Assembly: GCF_001698225.1 (NCBI RefSeq)
Contig: NZ_CP016594.1
Location: forward strand, 1,426,001 to 1,490,000
Source: Gordonia terrae
Lineage (GTDB): Bacteria > Actinomycetota > Actinomycetes > Mycobacteriales > Mycobacteriaceae
Direction of reading: 5' to 3'
Length of the DNA stretch: 64,000 nt
Part shown: in pieces, positions 1-9,398 of the stretch
How positions within the stretch are numbered: the stretch's first letter is position 1
Layout of the letters: the number at the start of each line of letters is the position of its first letter
Position numbers and translations under genes: made by a program
The notes under the pieces: generated by a model
The model's database searches: none
What the model was told of the DNA's origin: nothing
Seen by the model: only the letters and a program-made list of their open reading frames with translations

Positions 1-2
1 TC

Positions 3-269
3 CTGCTGGTCAGCGGCATCATCACCCTGGCGCTGGCCCTGCCGGCAATGGTCGCGCGTGGACGCGGGGTGGCCTCGGCGGGACCGCTTCGCGGGCTGCG
101 TATCGCGGCGTTGGTGTTCATGCTGTCGAACGCCCTCGTCGACTTCGCGCTCGAAGGGTTCGGTGCCCTGTTCAACCTGGCCCTCGGGCTGTTCGCACTC
201 AGTATCGTGAGCTATCACCTCACGCAGGCGGTCACGACGGATGGCCGACATGATCAACTGAGGGTGTGA
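3..269 (+). CDS. C-terminal part of a membrane protein (5' end outside window)
   Basis: The reading frame is open from the left edge of the window and ends at TGA 267-269, so only the last 88 codons are seen. The visible part has about three hydrophobic stretches (roughly codons 1-16, 34-50 and 55-72) separated by short basic or acidic turns, as in a small integral membrane protein, and ends in a polar tail (DGRHDQLRV). No family motif is recognisable. The stop overlaps the GTG start of the Nudix gene (GTGA), so the two are translationally coupled. A Met at base 48 is internal, not the start. Confidence 0.6.
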   Translation: MLVSGIITLALALPAMVARGRGVASAGPLRGLRIAALVFMLSNALVDFALEGFGALFNLALGLFALSIVSYHLTQAVTTDGRHDQLRV

Positions 270-868
270 CTACTCTCGATCGGGCCGTGGCCGCCGCGCG
301 CGTCGACGCCTTTGACCGGCGCACCGCCGACGTCCCGGACGCCCGCGCCGCCTCGGTCGTCCTCGCCGTCGCCGAGAAGGACGGACGCCAGGGCATCTGG
401 CTGTCCAAACGCCCGGCAACCATGCGCCGCCACGCCGCGCAGTTCGCCCTGCCGGGCGGTCGGCTGGACCCCGGTGAGGACCATGTCACGGCCGGTCTGC
501 GTGAACTCGACGAGGAGCTCGGCATCCAGTTGCCCCCGAGTTCGGTGCTCGGTGCGCTCGACGACTACCCGACTCGCTCAGGGTTCGTGATCACCCCGAT
601 CGTCTGCTGGGCCGAGGAGTACCAGGAACCGACGCCCAATCCCGACGAGGTGGCCCTGCTGTTCTTCGTCACCTTCGAGGAACTGCTCGTCGAACCGCGA
701 TTCCTCACGATTCCACAGTCGGATCTGCCGGTCATCCAGCTGCCCATCGTCGGCTCCCTCGTCCACGCGCCGACGGCTGCGGTCATCTACCAGTTCGCCG
801 AGGTGGTCCTGCGGGACCGACACACCCGGGTCGACGGCTTCGAGCAGCCGGTGTTCGCCTGGAAGTGA
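266..868 (+). CDS. Nudix hydrolase, probable CoA-pyrophosphatase-like
   Basis: A 200-residue protein with a full Nudix box at about residues 66-88: G-x5-E (GRLDPGE) followed by RELDEELGI, matching GX5EX7REUXEEXGU. The glutamates of REL.EE coordinate the divalent metal that hydrolyses nucleoside diphosphates linked to another moiety. The pattern of a Nudix box preceded by [19 protein letters not shown] resembles the CoA/NADH pyrophosphatase (NudL/UPF0035) branch, which carries a similar LxxRs...H.gq.afPGG element. The exact substrate cannot be read from sequence. Starts at GTG 266, overlapping the upstream membrane gene by 4 bases. Convergent with the SARP gene, 4 bases away. Confidence 0.85.
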   Translation: MTTLDRAVAAARVDAFDRRTADVPDARAASVVLAVAEKDGRQGIWLSKRPATMRRHAAQFALPGGRLDPGEDHVTAGLRELDEELGIQLPPSSVLGALDDYPTRSGFVITPIVCWAEEYQEPTPNPDEVALLFFVTFEELLVEPRFLTIPQSDLPVIQLPIVGSLVHAPTAAVIYQFAEVVLRDRHTRVDGFEQPVFAWK

Positions 869-872
869 GGCG

Positions 873-3800
873 TCAGCCGTCGCCGAGTCGATGCTCGGCG
901 CGCCGCAGGTAGGGACGGGCGCCGGTGTCGCGCGCGACCCGTATGGCCTCCCGCAGATCGGCCGAGCCATCCATCCCGACGATCTGGCGTGCTGTTCCTC
1001 GATAGAGCGTCACCGGACCCAGGCACACGAGTCCAGGCCACTGCACCAGAAGGCCCGACGACCAGTCCGCGGTGAACGGCTCGATGCGTCCGCAGATCTC
1101 GCGCGCGGCATCGCGGTGACGGGGATCGCACGAGATCGCGTACAGCGTCTCGATCAACAGCGGAACCCGGGCGACCACCCGCGAACCCGTCCACCCACCG
1201 GCGTCCGCGGTGAGCTCGGTCGCCAGGTCGAGGGCGCGGTCGAGGTCGCCGCTCTCGGCGGCGCCGAGAGCGATGACGAGGGCGAAGTCCTCGTCGACCT
1301 CTTCCGCGAGCGCGTCGAACGGCGGCAGCGCCGAGGCGAGGTCGCCTCGATGCCACGCCGCGATCGAGGCGCTGGTCGCCATCGAGGACTCGGCGAGAAG
1401 CCTTGCACGGTCCGACAGTTCGCCGACCGTCGCCGCGAACCGTTCGGTCAGCCTCGTGCTGGTCTCATGATCGCCGCGCAGGAGCGCGATCATGACCTGC
1501 CACCACAACTGCATGGTCTCCGCGTCGGTGCCGCCACCTCGTCCAGCGAGTCGGGTGAACTCGGTCGACAGCCGCCGCGCCAGACGGAGGTCACCTGCCT
1601 CCAGCGCACACACACGTTGTAGGTGGAGTGCGGTGAGGCGCTTCTGGATGTCGCCCGCCGACAGTTCGTACAGCTCCCGCGCGATCTTGCGCCGATCCGC
1701 CAACCGGTCGGGAACCCACCGGACGAGGAAGTCGGCGAGCGCGATCTCGAAATCCACGGCGCCGCCGCCGTGGACGACCCGTGCGGCCCCGAGGTGATCG
1801 TCGGCGCCCGGCAAGCCGAGGACCGTCAACCGGGCTGCCTCCGACGCGTGCAGGCGCGCCGACACCTCTGGGGCCAACGCGTCGCCGTGTGTCAGCGCCT
1901 CACGGGCCAGCGCGGCGTCGTCGGCCTGCACGACGCCATAACCGGACCAGTAACCCGCGACCCCTCGGGGGGTCGACAGCAGCGCGGTGTCGGCGAGGGA
2001 GCGCCAGTCCCGCGCAGCCCGACTCGGAGCTGCGGCCGATTCGAGAGAAGCAGCCGCGGAATCGAACTCGCCGACACGGAGGGCGGCCTCACCGGCGATC
2101 CGGTGCAGCTCGACGGTCGACGACGGGTCCAGCCCGGGAAGGGAGAGCCCGCAACGGGCCAGGTCGAGCGCGCGATGGTCCGCCGACGCGGACAATGCGC
2201 GATGAGCCGCCCGGATACACGCCTGAGTGGCAACGGCGATCGATGCCACGTCGACGGTGCCCCGGAACTCGCTTCTCAGAGGAATGAGGTCGGCCAGCAG
2301 GCCGCTGCGCCGCGCCTCGTCGCCCACGCCCCGACCGAGAGCATCGGCCACCTCGGTGACCACGTCGTCGGGGAGTTCACCTCCGGCCACCGCAGCGATG
2401 GTGACGAGTGCACGCGCGGCGTCGGACAGGTCGTCGAAGCGTGTCGAGATCATCGATCGGACCGGTTGGTTCCGATCCCACGATCCACCGGCCGCCGCTG
2501 CAACGCACAACTGTTGCGCCAGAGCGGGATTGCCGAACGAGCGGGCGACCAGCGTCTCGGCGTCGAGGTGTTCGGTCTCGCCGAAGTCGCCGAGGCGCTG
2601 ATCGATGAGGGCGCGGATGTCGTCGGTGCCGAGCTCGCGCAGACGCAGGTCGGCGACCGGGCCGTGCCGATCCAGCGTTGACCGGAGGATTCGGACGGGC
2701 TCGGCGTCCGGGTCGCGGGAGGTGACCAGTACCGCTATCGGTGCCTGTCCGATGCCTGCCAGCACCCGGCCCAGCACACGCGCGGAGTCGGTGTCGAGCC
2801 ATTGGGCGTCGTCGACGAGCAGCACCGATCGCCCGAAAGCGGCGACGTCAGACCAGATGTGGGCGGTGAGGTCGGTGACGATTCGCCCGGCCGGGATGGA
2901 CGTCGTCGGGCCGGATACGGGTGACTCGCCGAACAGTTCCTCGAGTCCGCCGAACATCGGTCCGGGCGGCCCGGGGCGGCCGATGAAGCGGCGCGCGGTC
3001 GCACCGTGTCGGGAGACGAGGTGTTCCACGAGCGCGGTCTTCCCGATGCCCGACGGCCCGACCACGACCGCACCCGCGGGACGACCCGTACTGGCGTTCC
3101 AGACCTGTTCGAGGACAGCGTGTTCCGCGGTGCGGCCGAACAGTTCGCGTGTCGTCCGGGCCGGCGACGGTCGCGCGGCGGCAGGGGAGGTCCGCATGAC
3201 CACGGGCGACGGGTCGAGCAGATCGACTTCGAGGGCGACGGTATCGGGGTGTGGATCGAGACCCAGGTCGTCGCGCAGGCCCTGCCGGAGCAGGCGCAGC
3301 ACGTCGAGGGCGTCGACAGTGCGTCCGTCGTCGTGCAGTGCGTGGGCAAGTGTCCGCGCGGCGCCCTCGCGGTAGGGATGGCGTCGGCACAGCGGCGTCA
3401 GCAGCGCCACCGAACGACGGTGCTCGCCCACGGTGCGCAGCGCGTCGGCGGCGGTCTCGGTGAGTTCGGCCCGCATCTCCTCGAGTCGGACGAGTTCGGG
3501 TGCGATGTCGGGGATGTCGGCGATCTCCGGAACCGGATCGCCGCGCCAGAGTTCCAGGGCTCGGCACAACACCTCTGCGCCGGCCCGAGGGTCGGTCCGG
3601 ATCAGCTGCAGTCCTTCTTGTCCGAGTTTGTCCAGCAGGTCGAGGTCGGTGACCGCTCCGTCGCAGCGCAACACGTATCCCGCGGGCACGGTGTCGATGC
3701 GCACGACAGCGGTGGGTCCGAGCGTCCGGCGCAATCGTGAGACGTAACCGTGCAACGTGCTCACCGCCGATGCCGGTGGACGACCGCGCCACAGCAGTTC

Positions 3801-3959
3801 GGTCACCCGCTCGGGGGAGCACGCCGTGCGTTCGGCGGTGAGGATGGCCAGCAATTCGGCGTGTTTGCGGGCCGTCATCGTGATCGGCGACCCGTCGGCG
3901 GCCGTCACCGACAAAGGGCCCAGGACCCGGATCGCCAGTTGTGGATCGGAAGCCAACAC
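873..3959 (-). CDS. SARP/BTAD-family transcriptional regulator with AAA ATPase domain
   Basis: A large regulator of about 1028 residues. The N-terminus (IRVLGPLSV...) is an OmpR-type winged helix as in AfsR/DnrI proteins (SRLRRTLG recognition segment), followed by a bacterial transcriptional activation (BTAD) domain to about residue 260. A P-loop ATPase follows, with Walker A GPSGIGKT and Walker B-like SVLLVDDAQWLD. The remaining ~500 residues are alanine-rich helical repeats of TPR type. No C-terminal LuxR helix-turn-helix is visible. Such proteins activate secondary-metabolite or stress genes; the target here is unknown. I prefer GTG 3959, just before the conserved start of the domain. An in-frame GTG at 4004 would add 15 residues and includes a rare TTA codon. 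Divergent from the membrane gene at 4031. Confidence 0.85.
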   Translation of the reverse strand: MLASDPQLAIRVLGPLSVTAADGSPITMTARKHAELLAILTAERTACSPERVTELLWRGRPPASAVSTLHGYVSRLRRTLGPTAVVRIDTVPAGYVLRCDGAVTDLDLLDKLGQEGLQLIRTDPRAGAEVLCRALELWRGDPVPEIADIPDIAPELVRLEEMRAELTETAADALRTVGEHRRSVALLTPLCRRHPYREGAARTLAHALHDDGRTVDALDVLRLLRQGLRDDLGLDPHPDTVALEVDLLDPSPVVMRTSPAAARPSPARTTRELFGRTAEHAVLEQVWNASTGRPAGAVVVGPSGIGKTALVEHLVSRHGATARRFIGRPGPPGPMFGGLEELFGESPVSGPTTSIPAGRIVTDLTAHIWSDVAAFGRSVLLVDDAQWLDTDSARVLGRVLAGIGQAPIAVLVTSRDPDAEPVRILRSTLDRHGPVADLRLRELGTDDIRALIDQRLGDFGETEHLDAETLVARSFGNPALAQQLCVAAAAGGSWDRNQPVRSMISTRFDDLSDAARALVTIAAVAGGELPDDVVTEVADALGRGVGDEARRSGLLADLIPLRSEFRGTVDVASIAVATQACIRAAHRALSASADHRALDLARCGLSLPGLDPSSTVELHRIAGEAALRVGEFDSAAASLESAAAPSRAARDWRSLADTALLSTPRGVAGYWSGYGVVQADDAALAREALTHGDALAPEVSARLHASEAARLTVLGLPGADDHLGAARVVHGGGAVDFEIALADFLVRWVPDRLADRRKIARELYELSAGDIQKRLTALHLQRVCALEAGDLRLARRLSTEFTRLAGRGGGTDAETMQLWWQVMIALLRGDHETSTRLTERFAATVGELSDRARLLAESSMATSASIAAWHRGDLASALPPFDALAEEVDEDFALVIALGAAESGDLDRALDLATELTADAGGWTGSRVVARVPLLIETLYAISCDPRHRDAAREICGRIEPFTADWSSGLLVQWPGLVCLGPVTLYRGTARQIVGMDGSADLREAIRVARDTGARPYLRRAEHRLGDG

Positions 3960-4030
3960 ACGCGCCGTTCGTCGGGCCGCACCAGTCGCGCACAAGGCTA
4001 ACACCAGTGGGGGCAGTCAGCGTTGCGGTC

Positions 4031-4726
4031 ATGACTACCACCGCACACACCCAGAACCAGAACGACAACGCGACCGGCGCCGATGGTCCCGGCCCGTTCC
4101 GCAGTCCGAGTTGGCAGGTCCTGCGCCGCCTCAGCGGGGGCGCCCTGACGTTCGGCGGGCTCGCCTGCATCGCCGGCGGCACCCTGCACCCCATCGTCGA
4201 CGGCGAAGCCCATTCGGTGCAGGCGCTACAGGGGGCGGGCGCGCCATGGGCGCAGATCCTGCTCGCGATCGGCACGACCCTGCTGCTTCTCGGCCTGCCC
4301 GGGATGTATGCGTGGCTGGCGCCCCGGATCGGGATCGCCGGACTGATCGGCCTCGTCGCCTACGCGGTCGGCAACCTCGTCACCGCGACCGGTCACCTCA
4401 CGATCGAATTGTTCGTCGCGTATCCCTTTGCGCATGATCCGGACAAGGCCGCGCTCATCGCTGCCGACGACTCGATGCTGGGCACCACGGCCTTCGAACT
4501 GCTCAACACGGTCGGCGGCCTCGTGATGCTCGCCGGGATGGGGATCTTCGGCGTCAGCCTCATCCGCAACCGGGCGGTACCGCTCTGGATCGGGATCCTG
4601 ACCGTCGTCGGCATGGTCGGGTTCATGCTGCCTATCCCGGCGATCGCCGGGATCTCCGGCTTCATCTACGAGGCGCCCCGCGGCATCGCCATCGCCGCGA
4701 TCGGAGTGTTGATGATGCGGAGGTGA
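4031..4726 (+). CDS. Multi-pass membrane protein of unknown function
   Basis: A 231-residue protein. After a polar N-terminus of about 35 residues there are six hydrophobic segments (around residues 42-55, 75-95, 100-122, 152-172, 180-200 and 205-228), typical of a small integral membrane protein. I recognise no catalytic motif or named family. ATG 4031 is chosen; an in-frame GTG at 4007 is possible and would place the start directly against the divergent regulator. The SARP gene is transcribed away from it, so the two may share a promoter region. Confidence 0.7.
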   Translation: MTTTAHTQNQNDNATGADGPGPFRSPSWQVLRRLSGGALTFGGLACIAGGTLHPIVDGEAHSVQALQGAGAPWAQILLAIGTTLLLLGLPGMYAWLAPRIGIAGLIGLVAYAVGNLVTATGHLTIELFVAYPFAHDPDKAALIAADDSMLGTTAFELLNTVGGLVMLAGMGIFGVSLIRNRAVPLWIGILTVVGMVGFMLPIPAIAGISGFIYEAPRGIAIAAIGVLMMRR

Positions 4727-4756
4727 CGTAGATCACATACGCGCTCGGGATGAAAT

Positions 4757-4770
4757 CGGACCGCGGTCCG
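4757..4770. promoter_or_regulatory. 14-bp perfect palindrome upstream of the YceI gene
   Basis: CGGACCGCGGTCCG is a perfect inverted repeat about 80 bases upstream of the YceI start, next to an AT-richer stretch. Its position suits an operator for a dimeric repressor. No binding protein is known and G+C-rich palindromes can arise by chance in this genome. Confidence 0.35.
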
Positions 4771-4850
4771 GTTAGTGTCTGGTGATGGGTCGCGAAGGCC
4801 CACAGCCACCATTCGAGACCCGAACGAACACTTCTTGGAAGGACCACGAC

Positions 4851-5402
4851 ATGACCTCCGCAACCACCGTCAAGGCACCCGTCCCCGCCGGCACCTGGAC
4901 CATCGACGCCGTGCACTCGGCGATCAACTTCACCGTCAAGCACCTCATGGTCAGCAAGGTCCGCGGTAGCTTCGACACCTTCTCCGGCACCATCACGGTC
5001 GACGAGAACGGCACCCCGGCCGTCCAGGCCGAGATCGACGTGACCTCGATCAACACCCGTAACGAGCAGCGCGACGGCCACATCAAGTCCGCCGACTTCT
5101 TCGACGCCGAGAAGTTTCCGACGGCCACCTTCGTGTCCACCGGCGTGCGTCAGAACGGCGACGACTACCTGCTCGACGGCGACTTCACCCTGAAGGGCGT
5201 CACCAAGCCCGTCACCCTCGAACTCGAGTACCTGGGGACCAACCCCGGCATGGGCCAGGGCACCGTTGCCGGCTTCGAGGCGAAGATCGTGCTCAGCCGC
5301 AAGGAGTTCGGCATCGACATCGAGATGCCGCTCGAGGGCGGTGGCGTCGTCGTCGGCGACAAGATCACCATCAACCTCGAGATCGAGGCCCTGCAGGCCT
5401 GA
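4851..5402 (+). CDS. YceI-family (lipocalin-like) protein
   Basis: A 183-residue YceI-domain protein. The family signature is clear: an N-terminal GTWTIDAVHS, then FTVKHLMVSKVRGSF, a DVTSINT motif, the R..H.KS.DFFDAEKFPTATF block and the LKGVTKPVTL strand. YceI proteins form an extended lipocalin-like barrel that binds long isoprenoid or amide lipids. No signal peptide is seen, so this copy is probably cytoplasmic. ATG 4851 is chosen because GGAAGG lies 8 bases upstream. An in-frame ATG at 4782 lacks a ribosome site. The gene is monocistronic, closed by the strong hairpin just downstream. Confidence 0.92.
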   Translation: MTSATTVKAPVPAGTWTIDAVHSAINFTVKHLMVSKVRGSFDTFSGTITVDENGTPAVQAEIDVTSINTRNEQRDGHIKSADFFDAEKFPTATFVSTGVRQNGDDYLLDGDFTLKGVTKPVTLELEYLGTNPGMGQGTVAGFEAKIVLSRKEFGIDIEMPLEGGGVVVGDKITINLEIEALQA

Positions 5403-5414
5403 TCCGCACCTGAC

Positions 5415-5459
5415 CCCCGAATGGACCGGCACCGTGAGGTGCCGGTCCATTCGGGGTTT
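5415..5459 (+). terminator. Strong intrinsic terminator after the YceI gene
   Basis: Two 19-base arms pair perfectly (left arm CCCCGAATGGACCGGCACC at 5415-5433, right arm 5438-5456) around a GTGA loop, followed by TTT. It lies 12 bases after the YceI stop codon. The T tract is short, as is common in actinobacteria. Confidence 0.85.
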
Positions 5460-5515
5460 CGACACGCCGCGTGGCCGCTTCGCGTCCGCGTGGCGGCTCA
5501 ACCAGCGGGGGATGG
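5453..5515. repeat. Diverged copy of the REP-like intergenic element
   Basis: This stretch runs from GGGGTTTCGAC to GGCTCAACCAGCGGGGG. It keeps both ends of the element seen at 10.7 and 20.9 kb but has a changed centre (GTGGCCGCTTCGCGTCCGCG in place of CTCGGCGCCTCGCTTCGCTC). The centre still forms a hairpin, so base changes on the two arms look compensatory. It directly follows the YceI terminator. Confidence 0.6.
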
Positions 5516-5626
5516 GCGCGTGGCGCCTGGTCGAAGCCACCTGGCTTGCGACAAGGGTCGTTGGACACCTCTGCGCGGCGCCTCCTTGGGTAGGCTGCGG
5601 AGAACGCCGTCAGGCAGGAGAGGCCG

Positions 5627-7342
5627 ATGGGACGACCACGCCGGACCCGTCGTGGTGCGTCGTGGATGCGTCTGCGCCGACGCACCGCGGGTTTTCTGTG
5701 GGGCGTGTCGACGGTCCCGAGTCCGCGCGGATGGGCCCGGATCGGGCCGACGATGCGCAGCAAGATCGCTCTTCACGCCACCGTCACTGCGATGACGGCC
5801 GTGATCGCCAGCAATGCGGTGATCGGCGTCGAGACCTTCCTGCTCGTCCAACTCGCCTTCAACGGCGGACAACTGACCTTCGACGAGACGCTGGGTGCGC
5901 CGAATTTCCCGGTCGTCGTAGGGGCGATCGTCGTCGGTATCCTCACCAACCTGCTGCTCGGAATGCTCGCGGTCCGGCCTCAACTGCGCTGGTTCATCAG
6001 CTGCCAACCCGCCGACCATGCCCGACGACGCGCAGTGCAGCGGATACCGATCGTGCAGCTCGGGGTCACGGTCGTCTCCTGGAGTGCGGCAGCCCTGTTC
6101 TACGTGTTCATCGCCGAGGAACTGACGACCGCGACCGTCGCGGGCGTCGCGGTGGCCTTCGCGCTGGCCGGTATGTCGAGCGCTTGTCTCACCTACCTGT
6201 TCGCCGAGCGCGCCGCCCGGCCCCTGGCTGTCGTCGTTCTCGAGGATTTCCCGACGAATCACGTGATGAACGGTGTGCGGGTACGGATGCTGGCCGTGTG
6301 GGCCGTGAGCTCGGCGGTGCCGATGGTCGGTCTGCTGACCGTCAACGCAGGCCGGTGGACCGGTCTGTTGCCCGACGTCTACGGTGCCGTCGACTGGACG
6401 ACGGTGATCCTGTGCCTGGTGGGTCTCGCATCGGGAGCCCGTGTCATCGCGCTTGTCGGACAAGCGATCACCGACCCGTTGACCGAGATGCGCCGCGCGG
6501 TTCACCGCGTCGACCACGGGGACTACAAGGCACGCGTGCCCGTCTACGACTCATCGGAACTCGGCGTGCTGCAACACGGTTTCAACCAGATGGTCGAAGG
6601 GCTCGCCGAACGTGACCGCATGCGTGAGATCTTCGCGCGACACGTCGGCGACACCGTGGCCGATCTCGCGATCTCCGACGGGGTCGGCATGCACGGCACC
6701 AACAAACGAGTCGGCGTCCTCTTCGTCGACATCGTCGGATCGACCGGACTGGCGCAGCAACGCAGTCCCGATGACACCGCCGCGCTGCTCAATGCGTTCT
6801 TCAGCATCGTCGCCGACGTCGTCGACCAGCACTCCGGCTTCGTCAACAAATTCGAGGGCGACGCCGCGCTCGCCGTCTTCGGCGCACCCGTCGAGATCGA
6901 CGACCCGGCCGGCGCCGCGTTGGGAGCGGCCCGCGATCTCGCCGACCGCCTGGCCAGCAGCCTCGACATCCGTTGGGGGATAGGCGTTTCCTACGGCGAG
7001 GCGTTCGCGGGCAACATCGGCGCCGAACGGCGCTACGAGTACACCGTCATCGGCGACCCGGTGAACGAGTGCGCCCGGTTGTCCGACATGGCCAAGACCG
7101 GGCGGATCCCGGCGCTGGCGAGCGGGGCGGCCGTCGAGTCGGCAGGCGAGGAAGCCGAGGAATGGAAGCTTCTCGGTACTCGGATCATGCGCGGACGCTC
7201 GGAGCCAACCGCCTTCTACGCGCCGATCCAGCTCGTCGAGCGGCTCGGATCGTCGACCAATCTGATCGCGGAACTGTTGCGGCCTGCCCGGCGGATCGTC
7301 GGCGCGAATCCGTTGCGGCTGACGACATTCTTCGGCGGGTAG
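5627..7342 (+). CDS. Membrane-bound class III adenylate cyclase with HAMP domain
   Basis: A 571-residue protein in the architecture of mycobacterial Rv1318c-type cyclases. The N-terminal half has about six transmembrane segments (residues ~50-280), then a HAMP linker (~280-330) and a class III cyclase domain (~360-540). Catalytic residues are present: metal-binding D368 (LFVDIVGST) and D412 (FEGDAALAVFG), base-specifying K408 and D477 (VIGDPVN), transition-state N480 and R484. Lys and Asp at the specificity positions predict ATP as substrate. ATG 5627 follows the ribosome site AGGAGAG. It stands alone, with 118 bases before the SDR gene. Confidence 0.9.
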   Translation: MGRPRRTRRGASWMRLRRRTAGFLWGVSTVPSPRGWARIGPTMRSKIALHATVTAMTAVIASNAVIGVETFLLVQLAFNGGQLTFDETLGAPNFPVVVGAIVVGILTNLLLGMLAVRPQLRWFISCQPADHARRRAVQRIPIVQLGVTVVSWSAAALFYVFIAEELTTATVAGVAVAFALAGMSSACLTYLFAERAARPLAVVVLEDFPTNHVMNGVRVRMLAVWAVSSAVPMVGLLTVNAGRWTGLLPDVYGAVDWTTVILCLVGLASGARVIALVGQAITDPLTEMRRAVHRVDHGDYKARVPVYDSSELGVLQHGFNQMVEGLAERDRMREIFARHVGDTVADLAISDGVGMHGTNKRVGVLFVDIVGSTGLAQQRSPDDTAALLNAFFSIVADVVDQHSGFVNKFEGDAALAVFGAPVEIDDPAGAALGAARDLADRLASSLDIRWGIGVSYGEAFAGNIGAERRYEYTVIGDPVNECARLSDMAKTGRIPALASGAAVESAGEEAEEWKLLGTRIMRGRSEPTAFYAPIQLVERLGSSTNLIAELLRPARRIVGANPLRLTTFFGG

Positions 7343-7463
7343 GCCCGCCGAACGCCGGGGACGTCCACGGCGACTCGTTGACGTCGTCCCGGCCGGTCAA
7401 TAGCGTGGGCCGCATGGACCCGGCGTCGGTGCCGGGCCTGACAACGCATCCCAGGGGGTCGTG

Positions 7464-8354
7464 ATGAGTGGTTGGACGAATTCAGATGTGCCGGACCAGG
7501 CGGGCCGGACGTTCGTGGTGACCGGCGCCAACAGCGGTCTCGGCTATCAGACCGCCAAGGTCCTGGTCCGCGCCGGCGCCGACGTGGTCCTCGCGTGCCG
7601 GAACACCGCGAAAGCCGACGCCGTGGCGTCGGAGCTGGGGCCGAAGGCGACCGTCGCCAAACTGGACCTCGCCGACCTCGAATCGGTGCGCAGCTTTGCC
7701 GCCGGGATCACCGGCGCCGACGTCCTCATCAACAACGCGGGGCTGATGGCGGTGCCGTTCCGGCGCACCGCCGACGGGTTCGAGATGCAGATCGGCACCA
7801 ATCATCTCGGGCACTTCGCCCTGACCGCGCTGCTGCTGCCGAAGATCACCGAGCGCGTGGTGACCGTGTCCTCGACGATGCACCAGATCGGCGACATCCA
7901 ACTCGACGACCTGAACTGGGAGCAGCGCCGCTACCGCCGGTGGCGGGCCTACGGCGACTCGAAGATGGCCAACCTGATGTTCGGCAAGGAACTCGCCGCG
8001 CGGCTGGCCGCGGCCGGGTCGTCGAAGAAGTCGTTGATCGCCCATCCCGGTTATGCGTCAACGGAATTGCAGGGCAGGAGTGAGAACTTCTCCGACTTCT
8101 TCGCGAAGCTGGGCAACAAGCTGCCGATCGCCCAGCCGGCGGCCGACGGTGCACTGCCACAGCTGTACGCGGCGACCGTGCCGGACGCGGAGTCCGGGAC
8201 GTTCTTCGGGCCCACCCAGATGTTCGGCATGCGCGGTGCGCCCGGTCGGAGCGGTTACAAGAAGGCCGCCGACAAGGCGGAGTTCCGAGCGGCGCTCTGG
8301 GAAGAATCCGAGCGCCTGACGGGTGAGAAGTTCGACGTCGGCGCCGCGGGCTGA
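7464..8354 (+). CDS. Short-chain dehydrogenase/reductase (retinol-dehydrogenase-like)
   Basis: A 296-residue classical SDR. It has the cofactor motif TGANSGLG near the N-terminus, NNAGLM, the catalytic serine in TVSST and the catalytic Y-x3-K in YGDSK. An arginine after the second strand (ACRN) favours NADP(H). The layout, with substrate-loop residues before KMANLMFGKEL, resembles the RDH/WWOX-like branch common in mycobacteria (Rv0068-type). The substrate is unknown. ATG 7464 has AGGGGG five bases upstream; GTG 7461 is directly adjacent and less well spaced. Confidence 0.88.
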   Translation: MSGWTNSDVPDQAGRTFVVTGANSGLGYQTAKVLVRAGADVVLACRNTAKADAVASELGPKATVAKLDLADLESVRSFAAGITGADVLINNAGLMAVPFRRTADGFEMQIGTNHLGHFALTALLLPKITERVVTVSSTMHQIGDIQLDDLNWEQRRYRRWRAYGDSKMANLMFGKELAARLAAAGSSKKSLIAHPGYASTELQGRSENFSDFFAKLGNKLPIAQPAADGALPQLYAATVPDAESGTFFGPTQMFGMRGAPGRSGYKKAADKAEFRAALWEESERLTGEKFDVGAAG

Positions 8355-8445
8355 CGAATGGAGTCGCCACGCGATTCGTTCCCATGATCGGACGAATTGT
8401 GTTCGGGATCGAGAACTTCGGATGTTGGTGCCATAAATTCTCGGC

Positions 8446-8793
8446 ATGACTCTGTCGAAAGTCTGGTTGCGAATCGTCCTCGGCGGCGCCGCGTGTGTTG
8501 CCGGCGCGGCATTGTCCACCGTCTCGGCTCCGTCGGCGTCGGCCGAACCCACCGGATGTGTGGCGGGTTCGGCGTTCGTTGTCGCGGCGTCGTACTGCAG
8601 TGGCGGGACGGGAGAACACAGGGTCGAAGCGGCCTGCGTCGTACCTTCGCTCTACGCCACGTTGTTCACAGCCCCCGGACCCTGGACGGCGCCTGGCCAG
8701 CTGTCCGTCGTGACGATCGGTGCGCCGACGACGTCGCCGACTGCGGCCGGGAGCTGCGTTCTCCCGGTCTTCGCCGGAACCGGGACGCGCTGA
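8446..8793 (+). CDS. Small secreted protein of unknown function
   Basis: A 115-residue protein with a Sec signal peptide: basic start, hydrophobic core (IVLGGAACVAGAAL) and a probable cleavage site after SASA (about residue 32). The mature part of ~83 residues has four cysteines and no recognised domain. Convergent with the secreted-protein gene at 8827-9345, with 33 bases between them. Confidence 0.6.
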   Translation: MTLSKVWLRIVLGGAACVAGAALSTVSAPSASAEPTGCVAGSAFVVAASYCSGGTGEHRVEAACVVPSLYATLFTAPGPWTAPGQLSVVTIGAPTTSPTAAGSCVLPVFAGTGTR

Positions 8794-8826
8794 CACCGAA
8801 CGCTCGGCCGACGTCCGGCGACGTGA

Positions 8827-9345
8827 CTACTGGACGCTGAACGCGATGCTGTTCGACGCACCCGAGATGGTGTCGGTGACGCGGATGGTGAAATCGCCCG
8901 CGCCCTTGAAGAAGTAGGACTTCACCGCAGTGCAGTCCTGCGTTTTGAACAGGGAAGCCTGCTTGGGGACCTTGGGTCCGGACAGACGGACCTCCATGCG
9001 GCACTCGTTGCCGTCGACGATCGGCCCGGCGTCGATGATCGAATTCCAGCGCACACCCAGACGCGAGTTCTTCGGGTAGGTGTTGGGCACGATCGCCTGG
9101 GTCTTGTCGGGCGTGTAGACCCACACATTGATCGACTTGATGCCGTTCGGCGCGCCGGGACGACCGAGCTTGCCGTAATGCGTCACCTTGTCGCCGCCTG
9201 ACGAACCGAGCGCGGCGCTGCCGGAGTCGAGGCTGCCGCTCGCGCTTCCGAACAGTGTGTCGAGCGGGCTCGCGGTCGCCGGCGCGACCGGCAGGGCCAG
9301 GGCGGCGGTGGCGAGCAGGGCGGCGGCGATACGGGTGCGCTTCAT
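8827..9345 (-). CDS. Secreted protein of unknown function
   Basis: A 172-residue protein with an N-terminal signal peptide (MKRTRIAAALLATAALAL, cleavage after ATA or ATAS near residue 26). A Ser/Gly-rich segment follows, then a beta-rich domain with two cysteines (about residues 121 and 138) that could form one disulfide. The pattern resembles small exported proteins of mycolic-acid bacteria, but I cannot name a family. The REP/tandem-repeat block lies just upstream of its start. Confidence 0.65.
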   Translation of the reverse strand: MKRTRIAAALLATAALALPVAPATASPLDTLFGSASGSLDSGSAALGSSGGDKVTHYGKLGRPGAPNGIKSINVWVYTPDKTQAIVPNTYPKNSRLGVRWNSIIDAGPIVDGNECRMEVRLSGPKVPKQASLFKTQDCTAVKSYFFKGAGDFTIRVTDTISGASNSIAFSVQ

Positions 9346-9398
9346 GACTTCTCTCGGTCCTCGCGGTTTATAACGAAATGATTAAAGCACGATCGCCC

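Noticed and set aside
48..269. Complete small gene starting at ATG 48
   Set aside because: The frame is open to the window edge and hydrophobic upstream of base 48, so this is the end of a longer gene.
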